Of a stretch of 7,989 nt of DNA, positions 1-7,200 are shown one piece after another. The stretch's first letter is position 1; each line of letters starts with the position of its first letter. Under the pieces are notes generated by a model that did not search any database, was not told the origin of the DNA, and worked only from the letters and a program-made list of their open reading frames with translations. A program made the position numbers and the translations under genes. The stretch lies in the NCBI GenBank assembly GCA_022711695.1, contig JAKLEJ010000151.1:1-7989 (forward strand), in the 5' to 3' direction. This DNA is from Verrucomicrobiota bacterium (GTDB lineage Bacteria; Verrucomicrobiota; Verrucomicrobiia; Limisphaerales; JACRJZ01).

Positions 1-230
1 CAGAGCAGCAACCTGTGGTGGGTCCGCATTTCGTCCGACCGGAGACGTGACATAACAGACGCCGATGCGAGAGACACCCTGCGTCACAGACCCGGCGCAG
101 TCGAGAACTGGCGCGTTCGAATTCTCCTGATCGGATTCTGAGCGCGCGCGCAACGCGCAGCTCGATCACGCGGAATGAACCCTGGAATGGCCTTCCTCCT
201 GGACGCAGGGTCTCAATCTCTCACGCCGCC
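1..230. other. Region after the operon with no convincing gene
   Basis: The 230 bases beyond the propeller gene stop hold no recognisable product. On the minus strand there are in-frame ATGs at 53 and 29, the latter starting MRTHHRLLL and open to the edge; this could be the beginning of another exported protein but is too short to judge and has no Shine-Dalgarno. On the plus strand one frame is open from base 1 to a TGA at 138-140 (46 codons, Arg-rich, with several AGA and one ATA codon), with no recognisable motif. No promoter hexamers with proper spacing were found. Confidence 0.5.
140..163 (-). terminator. Possible GC-rich hairpin downstream of the propeller gene
   Basis: Read on the minus strand, GAGC-T-GCGCG-TTGCG-CGCGC-GCTC folds into a 4-bp plus 5-bp stem with one bulged T and a 5-nt loop. 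It lies 67 nt past the stop at 231, where the operon would be expected to end. The bases after it (AGAATCC) contain no T-run, so it is not a convincing rho-independent terminator and such alternating GC sequence folds easily by chance. Confidence 0.25.
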
Positions 231-1664
231 TTATCGCCCCGTTTCCGTGAAGGCGAAGAGGGTTTTGGCGGACCGGACGTAAAGGGTGTTGCCGACGATG
301 GCGGGGGTGGCCAGCACTTCCTCTCCAAGCGGGTTGCGGGCCAGCACGTTCAAGGTGTCTGAGGATTCCAGGACCACGGCGACGCCCTGCTGGGAGATGA
401 CGCAAATCTTGCCGCCGGCTGCCACCGGCGACGCGTAATAGTCCCCAAGCGCGCCCAGGCGTTCTTCCTGGTAGAGGACCGTTCCATCCGCCGCCTTGAA
501 ACAGGAAGCCAGCCCGCCGTTCTTGACCACGAAGATGCGCTGTTGATAACCGAGTGGCGAAGGCACGTAAGGCAGGCCGCGCTTCTGCTTCCAGACGACA
601 TGGGTCTCGGTCACGTCGCCCGCGCCGCCCGGCCGGATGGCCAAAAGCGCGTTCTCGGCCCGGGCGAAGATGTCGGCCATCGTGTCCCATTCTTCGCGCG
701 TCATCTGGCCGTCCTTGTCGGCGTCGATGTAGGTGAAGTGCTGACGGGCCGGGCCATCGGGGGCTTCGTTCTGGGCCAGGCGGCCGTCGGTGTTCTTGTC
801 GCCCCGTTCGAGGAGCGAGGCGAACGCGGGCAGACGGGGCACGCCGGCCCCATGGGTCCAGCCCGCCACATAGATCGTGCCGCCGGCTTCGATGGGCGTC
901 GAGCACATCTCGTTGGGCAGCCCGCGCACGCTCCATTCCTCGCGGCCCGTTCCGGCATCGTAGGCCACCAGGCGCAGCGTGCCCGCCACCACTGCCAGTT
1001 CGCGTCCCCCGCTGCGGCAGAGCAGCGGCGAGGAGAAGCCCCGCCGAAAGGCATTCCGCTCGGCGCGCCAGGCCGTTTGGCCGTCGCTTTTGCGCACGGC
1101 CAGGAGATAGGACCCCACATCCTGATCGCACAGCAACAGGACAAACTGGTCGCTCAGAACGGGCGAGGAACTGGCCCCGTGCTGTGTGATGGGCGTGGGG
1201 AGCGGCTTGCGCCATTGCTCCCTGCCATCCAGGTCGTAACAGATCAGGCCAAAGGGGCCATAATAGACAAACACCCGCTGTCCGTCCGTGGCGGGGGTCG
1301 AGGAGGCGGGATTGCTGAGGCGGCCGCTCTTCTCGATCTTTCCCGGGGCCAGGTCCCTGCGCCACAGCAGCGTTCCGGTGCGACGGTCGTAGCACAGGGT
1401 CTGGAGCTGATTGCTCTCGAACGCAGTGAGAAACAGTCGGTCGGCCCAGATGCAGGGCGACGAGTTTCCGGGGGCTACTGGCGTCCTCCAAAGAACGTTC
1501 GCGGACGGCCCAAAATGGGTTGGGAAACGGCCATCGGGGGCGATGCCCGAGCCGTTCGGGCCGCGGAACTGGGGCCAGATCGGGTTCGAGGCGGCCCCGG
1601 CCGACGAAGGGATTCCCGCCAGCCAGGCCAGGCAAATGAACAGCGCGGCAGCGATGCGAAGCAT
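231..1664 (-). CDS. Exported PQQ-like beta-propeller protein with an internal EF-hand pair
   Basis: A 477-residue secreted protein of the PQQ-binding-like (quinoprotein/BamB-like) beta-propeller superfamily. Residues 1-25 form a Sec signal peptide (hydrophobic stretch then SSAGAA), followed at about residue 30 by WPQFRGPNGSG, the opening motif typical of these proteins in Planctomycetota and Verrucomicrobiota. Blade signatures of the form YD-x-x-TG-x-x-x-W recur near residues 90, 141, 187, 232, 387, 430 and 469, giving about seven blades. Between the fourth and fifth lie two calcium loops, DKNTDGRLAQNE (289-300) and DADKDGQMTREE (314-325), with acidic or amide residues at positions 1, 3, 5 and 12. 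No dehydrogenase catalytic site was recognised, so a binding or scaffold role is more likely than alcohol oxidation. The start at 1664 was chosen because it begins the signal peptide; the frame is open further upstream to 1808, but that would overlap the preceding gene. No clear Shine-Dalgarno sequence precedes it. The family assignment is secure; the ligand is unknown. Confidence 0.93.
   Translation of the reverse strand: MLRIAAALFICLAWLAGIPSSAGAASNPIWPQFRGPNGSGIAPDGRFPTHFGPSANVLWRTPVAPGNSSPCIWADRLFLTAFESNQLQTLCYDRRTGTLLWRRDLAPGKIEKSGRLSNPASSTPATDGQRVFVYYGPFGLICYDLDGREQWRKPLPTPITQHGASSSPVLSDQFVLLLCDQDVGSYLLAVRKSDGQTAWRAERNAFRRGFSSPLLCRSGGRELAVVAGTLRLVAYDAGTGREEWSVRGLPNEMCSTPIEAGGTIYVAGWTHGAGVPRLPAFASLLERGDKNTDGRLAQNEAPDGPARQHFTYIDADKDGQMTREEWDTMADIFARAENALLAIRPGGAGDVTETHVVWKQKRGLPYVPSPLGYQQRIFVVKNGGLASCFKAADGTVLYQEERLGALGDYYASPVAAGGKICVISQQGVAVVLESSDTLNVLARNPLGEEVLATPAIVGNTLYVRSAKTLFAFTETGR
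690..800 (-). other. EF-hand pair inserted between propeller blades
   Basis: This segment encodes residues 289-325 of the propeller protein. Loop one is D-K-N-T-D-G-R-L-A-Q-N-E and loop two is D-A-D-K-D-G-Q-M-T-R-E-E. Both satisfy the canonical 12-residue calcium loop (acidic or amide side chains at 1, 3 and 5, Gly at 6, Glu at 12). The loop starts are only 25 residues apart, which is closer than in calmodulin-type pairs and leaves short connecting helices. Calcium binding is inferred from the residues. Confidence 0.88.
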
Positions 1665-1689
1665 CCCGACATCGTTCAAGCGCGCGCGG

Positions 1690-1708
1690 CGTTTGGCAAA
1701 TCCAAACG
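1690..1708 (-). promoter_or_regulatory. Intercistronic hairpin between the FN3/cohesin-like and propeller genes
   Basis: On the transcribed strand the sequence is CGTTTGG-ATTTG-CCAAACG, a perfect 7-bp stem with a 5-nt loop. It begins at the base directly after the TGA of the upstream gene and ends 25 nt before the ATG of the propeller gene. No T-tract follows (the next bases are CGCGCGCTTGAA), so it does not look like a classical intrinsic terminator. It could stabilise or punctuate the mRNA and lower expression of the last gene. The structure is read directly; the function is inference. Confidence 0.5.
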
Positions 1709-2149
1709 TCAATGTTTCAGGAGCCGGTAGAAGAGGACGTCGGCGCTGTTGCTGAGTTCGAGCATGCGGAAGGCATTGGTGAGGGTGTAGGTGAGCCGCG
1801 GGTTCCACTGGATGGGGGGCGACAGGCTCACGGCCGATTGCACGTCATAGGTCGCCGCGGGCTGGCCATAGACGCGCAGCACGTTCGAGCTTCCGACGCG
1901 GGCCACGGCATCGATCACAGGCGGATCGGGGGTGAACTGGGCGGCCCGGTAGAAGACAGGCCCCGGCCGTTCGGGCAGCCCGGCCACCGTGTGGATGTAG
2001 TTGGTGAGCGGAAAATGCAGCAGCTCAGTCCAGCTTCCGGCGAAGCCGAGATTGGTGGAAAGCTGAATGGAATAGGCCATCCACGGGATGCCATAGACCC
2101 GCATCTGGCGCTGGCCGTCTTCGAGGCTGGCTTCCAAAAGGGGTTCCTG
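1709..2149 (-). repeat. Tandem pair of about 70-residue FYR-ending modules (protein level)
   Basis: The last 146 residues of the FN3/cohesin-like protein consist of two diverged copies of one module, residues 407-475 and 482-552. Both show RVYG-x-P-x-x-x-Y near the first third, a single Trp in the middle, a TN pair after it and a terminal FYR. The copies are too diverged to show as a DNA repeat, so the duplication is old or the modules were gathered separately. A role as a sorting or attachment domain is inferred only from the position at the extreme C-terminus. Confidence 0.65.
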
Positions 2150-3367
2150 GCCGATGACGACTACGCGGGCCGATTGGGCGATGACATTGCCGAGGAGGCT
2201 CAGGTCGGCCTTGGCGGCAGACACGGCAAGGAACTGCAAGGGCACGAACGCGGAAGGCACATTCGAGAGGGCGGTGAAGCCGATGGCGGCCACGGTTTTC
2301 GAGCCCAGGAGGGACTGGCCCGAGCGCGCGGCGAGGTGGAAGCGCCGTGAATCGGGCGAAAGCGTGGTGACGGAGATCGAGGCGGGATCCACTTCAGGCG
2401 CAAGCGACACCAGCGCCAGGTTGGTGAGGTGGCCGGCCGGCAGCCGGAGATCGAACTGGAGATCGCGCACGCCGACGCTCGAGGTGAAGGCGATGGGAAG
2501 GTTGGTGCTCCGGCCGCCCCGGACGATGAGATCCGAGAGGCTCAGGGCCAGAAACTCCGTGCCGAGCGAGTTCAGCGTGCTCTGCGCCACGGCAAAGATC
2601 GAGCCAAACAGCACGTCGAAGACCTGGCTTTCGCCGGCCCCATCCCGCCGCTGGACTTCGACCGTGAATTGCTGGCTGCCGGCAGGGGCGAAGTTTCCGG
2701 CCCCGGTCATCTCGAACAGGTCGCCGAGGTTGAAGATCACCTGGTTGGTTCCGATGCCGTCGCCGGCGACGGCCGCCAGCGGGTGGCTGGCGTTGGTATG
2801 GGTGATGGTGACGATGCGGCCTTCGATGTCGATGCCCGGAACGTCGAGGATGAGCTGCTGGGCGTTGACGAGGAAGGTGTTCTCCCGGGGGGTGGCGAGG
2901 CCGGGCAGCGGCAGGTTGGTGGGGTAACTGACCGAACCGGAGCCCGTGCTGGAACCCAGACGGTAATAGTAGGCGGTGTTGGGAGCGCAGCCGGTGACTT
3001 TCACGTGCATCAAGCCGTATCCCCGGGTCTTCTCTCGGAGCGCGGCGGCGGCGATGCGTCGTTCGTAGCCCGCCGCAAGGGCGGGGTTTCCGGTGTGCAG
3101 TGGAAACGCCTGCGTGCCGAGTCTGCCGGCGAGATTGGTCTGGCCGCCCGGATCGGCAAAGACCTCGATCGAGGGCGCGGCGTCCGCGATGCCTTCCCAG
3201 ATCACCGAAAAGCTGCTGGGGGTGACGTTCACCACGCGCACGTCGTTGAACGCGCTAGCGGCAAGCGCGCTCGCGATCGGCTGAAGGAGCGCGCAGACTG
3301 CCAGCACCGCGGCAGGCGCGATTCGGGGCGTGAATCTTCCCGGAATAGAGCGTGAGATGGCGCGCAT
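1709..3367 (-). CDS. Exported protein with FN3-like, cohesin-like and tandem C-terminal FYR modules
   Basis: A 552-residue secreted protein of unknown function. Residues 1-37 form an Arg-containing n-region and a hydrophobic core (APAAVLAVCALLQPIASALA), with likely cleavage near ALAA-S. Residues 40-145 look like a fibronectin-III domain: an FNDVRVVNVTPSSFSVIW strand pair and a closing PNTAYYYRL strand, separated by a long insertion. Residues 165-275 are beta-rich and unrecognised. Residues 276-405 resemble a cohesin/CBM-type beta-sandwich (LPIAFTSSVGVRDLQFDLRL, then TVAAIGFTALSN and a closing RVVVIG). Residues 407-475 and 482-552 are two copies of one module sharing RVYG-x-P, a central Trp, LTN and a final FYR; such modules often end verrucomicrobial surface proteins. 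No catalytic motif was seen. The gene starts 5 nt after the rhodanese gene stop, suggesting co-transcription and possibly translational coupling, with no clear Shine-Dalgarno. The cohesin call rests on pattern resemblance only. Confidence 0.9.
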   Translation of the reverse strand: MRAISRSIPGRFTPRIAPAAVLAVCALLQPIASALAASAFNDVRVVNVTPSSFSVIWEGIADAAPSIEVFADPGGQTNLAGRLGTQAFPLHTGNPALAAGYERRIAAAALREKTRGYGLMHVKVTGCAPNTAYYYRLGSSTGSGSVSYPTNLPLPGLATPRENTFLVNAQQLILDVPGIDIEGRIVTITHTNASHPLAAVAGDGIGTNQVIFNLGDLFEMTGAGNFAPAGSQQFTVEVQRRDGAGESQVFDVLFGSIFAVAQSTLNSLGTEFLALSLSDLIVRGGRSTNLPIAFTSSVGVRDLQFDLRLPAGHLTNLALVSLAPEVDPASISVTTLSPDSRRFHLAARSGQSLLGSKTVAAIGFTALSNVPSAFVPLQFLAVSAAKADLSLLGNVIAQSARVVVIGQEPLLEASLEDGQRQMRVYGIPWMAYSIQLSTNLGFAGSWTELLHFPLTNYIHTVAGLPERPGPVFYRAAQFTPDPPVIDAVARVGSSNVLRVYGQPAATYDVQSAVSLSPPIQWNPRLTYTLTNAFRMLELSNSADVLFYRLLKH

Positions 3368-3372
3368 AGACT

Positions 3373-4266
3373 TTACTGTTTGAGGTTCGCGGGAACCGAC
3401 TCGCCACCGGTCTCAACCGATATGACCCCGGCGCGTTGAAGACCCTTTTCGCCGCGGCGGGCGAGGATTTCCTCGCCCCCGGCCAGAATGACAAACCGCT
3501 TAACGCCGTTGGCCTTCAAAGCCCTGGCCATCTTCTCGGCGGTTCCGTCGCCTTTGTCGATCAACACCAGGAGTGGCGGCTTGCCGCCGCCCGTCAGGGA
3601 GCGCACGGAGCGCCCTCCCTGGAAGGGCGAAGCGGTCACGGCAGCGCCCGGAAACTCGGCCTTGAGATCGGTGAGCGGGGCAGCCGGAACGCCGGGGCTC
3701 TTGACCGCGCGCCCCGACGACTGCTGACGGAGATCGACCAGGACAACCTCGTTGACGGGCGCAGCCTTGAGATCCTTGTAGGAGATCATGGGGAGTTCCT
3801 CGCGGCTGATGCCGGGGCCCGTCGTGGTTTCCGCGTTGACCATTTCCCAGGCGGCGAATCCGCCTTCGAGAATTTCGGCGTTGATGCCCGGCTTGCGAGC
3901 CAAGGCGGCGGCAGCATTGGTCACAACCGCGTCGCCCCCCAACCCGTCATCGTAAACCACGACATGGCCCAGCCGAGGGAGGGTCTTCACCTCGACGACT
4001 GGCGCCGGGATGTTGATCGCCCCGGGGATGTGCCCCTTGAGGAAAAAGGTGTTGGGCCGGATGTCGATCAAGGTGAGCTTTTCTCCGGCGTCGAGCCGGC
4101 TTTTCAGGTCGGCGGGAGTGACCGCGGCCCCGAGCCGGGCAGGGAGCAGGGGGACGATCGCCAGCAGCGCCAGGCCGAGCAGCCGGGACGCCCGGCTTGG
4201 ACTCGCAAGGAGGGAAGCGTTCATACATGCGCACTTGGGGTGGACGAGAGTGGATCGGGTTCTCAT
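3373..4266 (-). CDS. Exported tandem rhodanese-like protein lacking both catalytic cysteines
   Basis: A 297-residue exported protein with two rhodanese-like domains. The first (about 49-145) shows the family landmarks LIDIR (66-70), GHIPGAINIP (78-87) and a closing LEGGFAAW (133-140). The second (about 161-270) shows LVDLR (176-180) and a closing FVILAGG (258-264). At the catalytic position the family normally has Cys after a VVY or VLI strand; here the first domain has VVYDDG with Asp106 and the second has VLIDKG with Asp237. The only cysteines are Cys12 and Cys14, before the signal core, so the mature chain has none and cannot carry a persulfide. A binding or structural role is inferred. 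The start at 4266 gives TAA-GCC-ATG spacing with the upstream gene. An in-frame ATG at 4224 gives a more typical signal peptide (MNASLLASPSRASR, then LLGLALLAIVPLLPARLGA) and is a fair alternative. Neither has a Shine-Dalgarno sequence. Confidence 0.93.
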   Translation of the reverse strand: MRTRSTLVHPKCACMNASLLASPSRASRLLGLALLAIVPLLPARLGAAVTPADLKSRLDAGEKLTLIDIRPNTFFLKGHIPGAINIPAPVVEVKTLPRLGHVVVYDDGLGGDAVVTNAAAALARKPGINAEILEGGFAAWEMVNAETTTGPGISREELPMISYKDLKAAPVNEVVLVDLRQQSSGRAVKSPGVPAAPLTDLKAEFPGAAVTASPFQGGRSVRSLTGGGKPPLLVLIDKGDGTAEKMARALKANGVKRFVILAGGEEILARRGEKGLQRAGVISVETGGESVPANLKQ

Positions 4267-4269
4267 GGC

Positions 4270-7200
4270 TTACTGGGGTTTGAAATTGGAGACTGCGTTG
4301 GCGAGGTCGAGCAGGAGCACGGCCACCTTCGGAATGACGAAATCATGCCCGATGGGCTGGCCATTCTGCATCAGCGCCACCGCCCAGCGCCCGGACTCGG
4401 CGTCGAGCATGCGCACGGCCCGGGCGTTGGCGGCGCCCAGTTGGCCGAGCAGACGGTAAGCCGAGTACTGGCTCGGGAACTGCGAGTAGCTGAGCATATT
4501 GACGCCAGCGGCGAGGTTGACCGGGGCGGAGGGGTTGAGACCGAGGTCCAGCACGCGGGCGGCGTCGAACTTGATCCAGAGAAAGGTTCCAGGAACCAGC
4601 GCGAAGTTCGGGCCGGAAGGAGCGCCGCCGCTCCAGGCGGCCGTCTCGCTGACCACTGCCGGGGTCAGCGCGGTGTAGCGGGTGATTTCCTGGACACCGG
4701 CCTGGTCATGCCAGAGGCGGAGCAGGCTGTGGGCGTTCTGCTGGTAGGTGGCCATGGCCTCGGTCACCACCACCGTGTTCCGGTTTTGGAAGACCGCCTG
4801 GAGCGAGGGAAGCTCCGCGACCAGCACCCGCGACTGGTTGGTTTGGACGTCGAGCCAGACGGCCTTTGTGCCTGCCAGGGCCGGGCGCTCCTTGGCGGTG
4901 GTGTTGCGGGTAATAGGGGCCAGGCGCTGGCTGGGCAGATGCAACAGTCGCACGTTGCGCGTGAGCACGCCCAGCGAGTCCTCGGCGCAAACCACCCACG
5001 GGCCGTCGATGAATGGACGGCTCTCGTTTTCAGGCGTTCGCGTCAATTGGAGTTCCGTCCGTCGCAGCAGGTCATAGCCATAGAGATCCAGCCCGCCGTT
5101 CCGGTTGTCATCCCAGACAATCCAATGGTCGAAAATCACGGGGTGATACTGCCCGAACGAGTTCGTGGTGATGCGCCGGGTTTCCCCCGATTCGAGGTCC
5201 TTGTAATAGATCTCAGGCCAGCCCACGTCGCGGTAATCTTCCCAGACCACGCGGCCCGCCTGCACATCCGCGTTGAGTTGATCCTGGGTGGAGGCCTGGA
5301 CGACGCTGGATTGGCCTGTGGCGAGGTTGCGCGCGCGCAGCAGCCATGGCGCTCCGGGATTGGCCGTGCTCTTGGCCTGGTAAACGACCCACGGCCAGTC
5401 GATGGCCGGGGCGATCTCGTCCAGCGCCAGGTTGGTGGTGAGCGCCTGGGGCGGGGTCGCCGCCGCCAGGTCCTTCAGGTAGATGTCCCAGTTCCCGTTG
5501 GTCTGGCGCGACTGCCAGACCACATAGCGCCCGTCGGTGCGCGGATTCTCCTGGGCCAGCGGGCTGGCGGTGATCTTCGTCACCGGGGCCGCGCCGCTGT
5601 TCAGGTCCTGCGCGTAAATCTGCCAGTTGCCGTCGCTCTGATCCTGCCACACCGCCCAACGGCCCCGGGCATGCGGATTCTTGGGGCCGCGGACCGTGTC
5701 AGCCAGTATGCTGGAGGCTCCGCCCAGGTCTCCAATTTGCAGGACGCGCGTGGTGAAGTTCGAGCGTCCCAGCGAATCGGAGAGCGTCAGGCGGGCGGTG
5801 TAGCTTCCCCGGGGCATGACCGCGCCGTTGGTGTCGCGGCCATCCCAGGAGAACGTGAGGGCATTGGTTCCGATGTTGGTGAAGGCGACGCTTTGCACCA
5901 GGGGCAGGCCGTGGTGATCGTAACCGTAGTTGGGATCCACGGTGAGGAAGACCGTGGCCGGATTGTTGGTGGGCTCCCAAGCGGCCCCCACTTTCCCGAT
6001 AACCCGGATCTCATGCGCTCCCGGAGTCAGACTCGACACGATCAAGGGCGTGGCTGCCGGAGTTTGCGCGCGGTAGTAACTGACATCGAGCATCCAGCGA
6101 TAGTCGGTCACGCCTGTGCCGCTCACGGTGAGGCTGACCAGGTCGCCTCGCATCGGCTGAGCCGGCGCCCCGGTCAGGCGGGTGGCGGGCGCGGTGGGCG
6201 AGACCGTCCAGGCCGCCAGGGTGGCGTTGCTCTCCGCCAGGTAGCCACCCGACGCCGACCGGCCCAACACCGCCACGGTGTGCGGCGCGGCTGAGAGCCC
6301 GCTCAAGGCGATGGGAGTGCTGACCGGGCGTTCGGCGCTCCAGGCGCCACCGTCCAGGCGGTATTTGTAGAGGTCCACGTTGGCGCCGCCCACGGTGAGG
6401 GACGCGGTGGTTGCGGCGGTGGGGGACGAGGGAATGCCCGAGAGGGTGGCCCAGCCCACCACTCCCTGGAACACGTCCACACGCGCGCTCACGGCGGCCG
6501 GGTTGGGCTGCGCGCGGAAGGTGATGGGCGCTTGCGAAGGACGGACCGACAAGGCGTCCCCGGCGGCAAAGATGGTTTGGGCCGGCGCGCTCACGGCGGC
6601 GAAATCCAGGGCGGCGCTGCCCGAGACCACCAGGATATTCGTGTGCGGGGCCTCCTCGTTGTTGAACGAGTCGGTGGCTTTGTAGGCAATCTGGTATTCG
6701 CCCGGGTTGGGCAGCCTGAAGGGCAGGGCGGGCACGTAGGGCCCGTTTGTCAGGCTGTAAACGATGCTCACCGGGCTGGCATCCTCCGAGATGAAGTAGA
6801 TTTGGGTGTCTGGGGTGATATAGTGTTTGCCGCCAGCTTCATTGACCGCGCCGGCAAAGTAAATGCCGGTGACCGGCGGCGTCGTATCCGCCTCCCCCGC
6901 GCCATAGGTGACGGTATAACTGTAGGCGCCCAAATCCACCAGGTCGAAGATGTTGAGCCAGTTCTGGCGGATGTTGCCCAGCGGAGTATAGCGGTGGTTT
7001 GTCCAGACGTTGTTCGTGTTCAGTATCTTTCCGTCAGAGCGAACCACGCTGGCCAGGCGGGTCTTGTCCTGTCCGGGATCGGGGATTCGGAAGAACGCCC
7101 AGCCCGCGATGTCGGATTGGAGGGCGATCTGTAGCGTGCGACCCGGGCCGCCGGCGCCGGTGGAGGTCAGGTTCGTCTGCCAATACACCGGCAGCAGATT

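Noticed and set aside
1..53. A possible minus-strand gene start (ATG at 53 or 29, the latter MRTHHRLLL) running off the left edge.
   Set aside because: The few visible codons resemble the start of a signal peptide, but there is no ribosome site or promoter and too little sequence to support a gene call.
1..140. A 46-codon plus-strand frame open from the left edge to a TGA, followed directly by the GC-rich hairpin.
   Set aside because: It could be the 3' end of a convergent gene, but it is short, Arg-rich, uses AGA and ATA codons unlike its neighbours, and shows no motif. Sequence to the left is needed to decide.
166..1635. A 489-codon minus-strand frame overlapping the propeller gene in another phase.
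   Set aside because: It is Arg/Gly/Pro-rich with no domain pattern and shares almost its whole length with the well-supported frame.
543..1730. A 395-codon plus-strand frame antisense to the propeller gene.
   Set aside because: The minus-strand gene has a signal peptide, repeated blade motifs and EF hands. The plus frame has no motif and a composition expected of antisense sequence.
1665..1808. A longer version of the propeller protein starting at 1808.
   Set aside because: It would overlap the end of the upstream gene by about 100 bases, adds a His/Arg/Pro-rich stretch without motif, and would bury the signal peptide.
3436..6294. A 952-codon open frame on the plus strand lying antisense to the rhodanese and giant protein genes.
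   Set aside because: It has no recognisable domain, is rich in Arg, Gly, His, Val and Asp in the way of complement frames in GC-rich DNA, and opposes two minus-strand genes with clear domain motifs. It is a codon-bias shadow.
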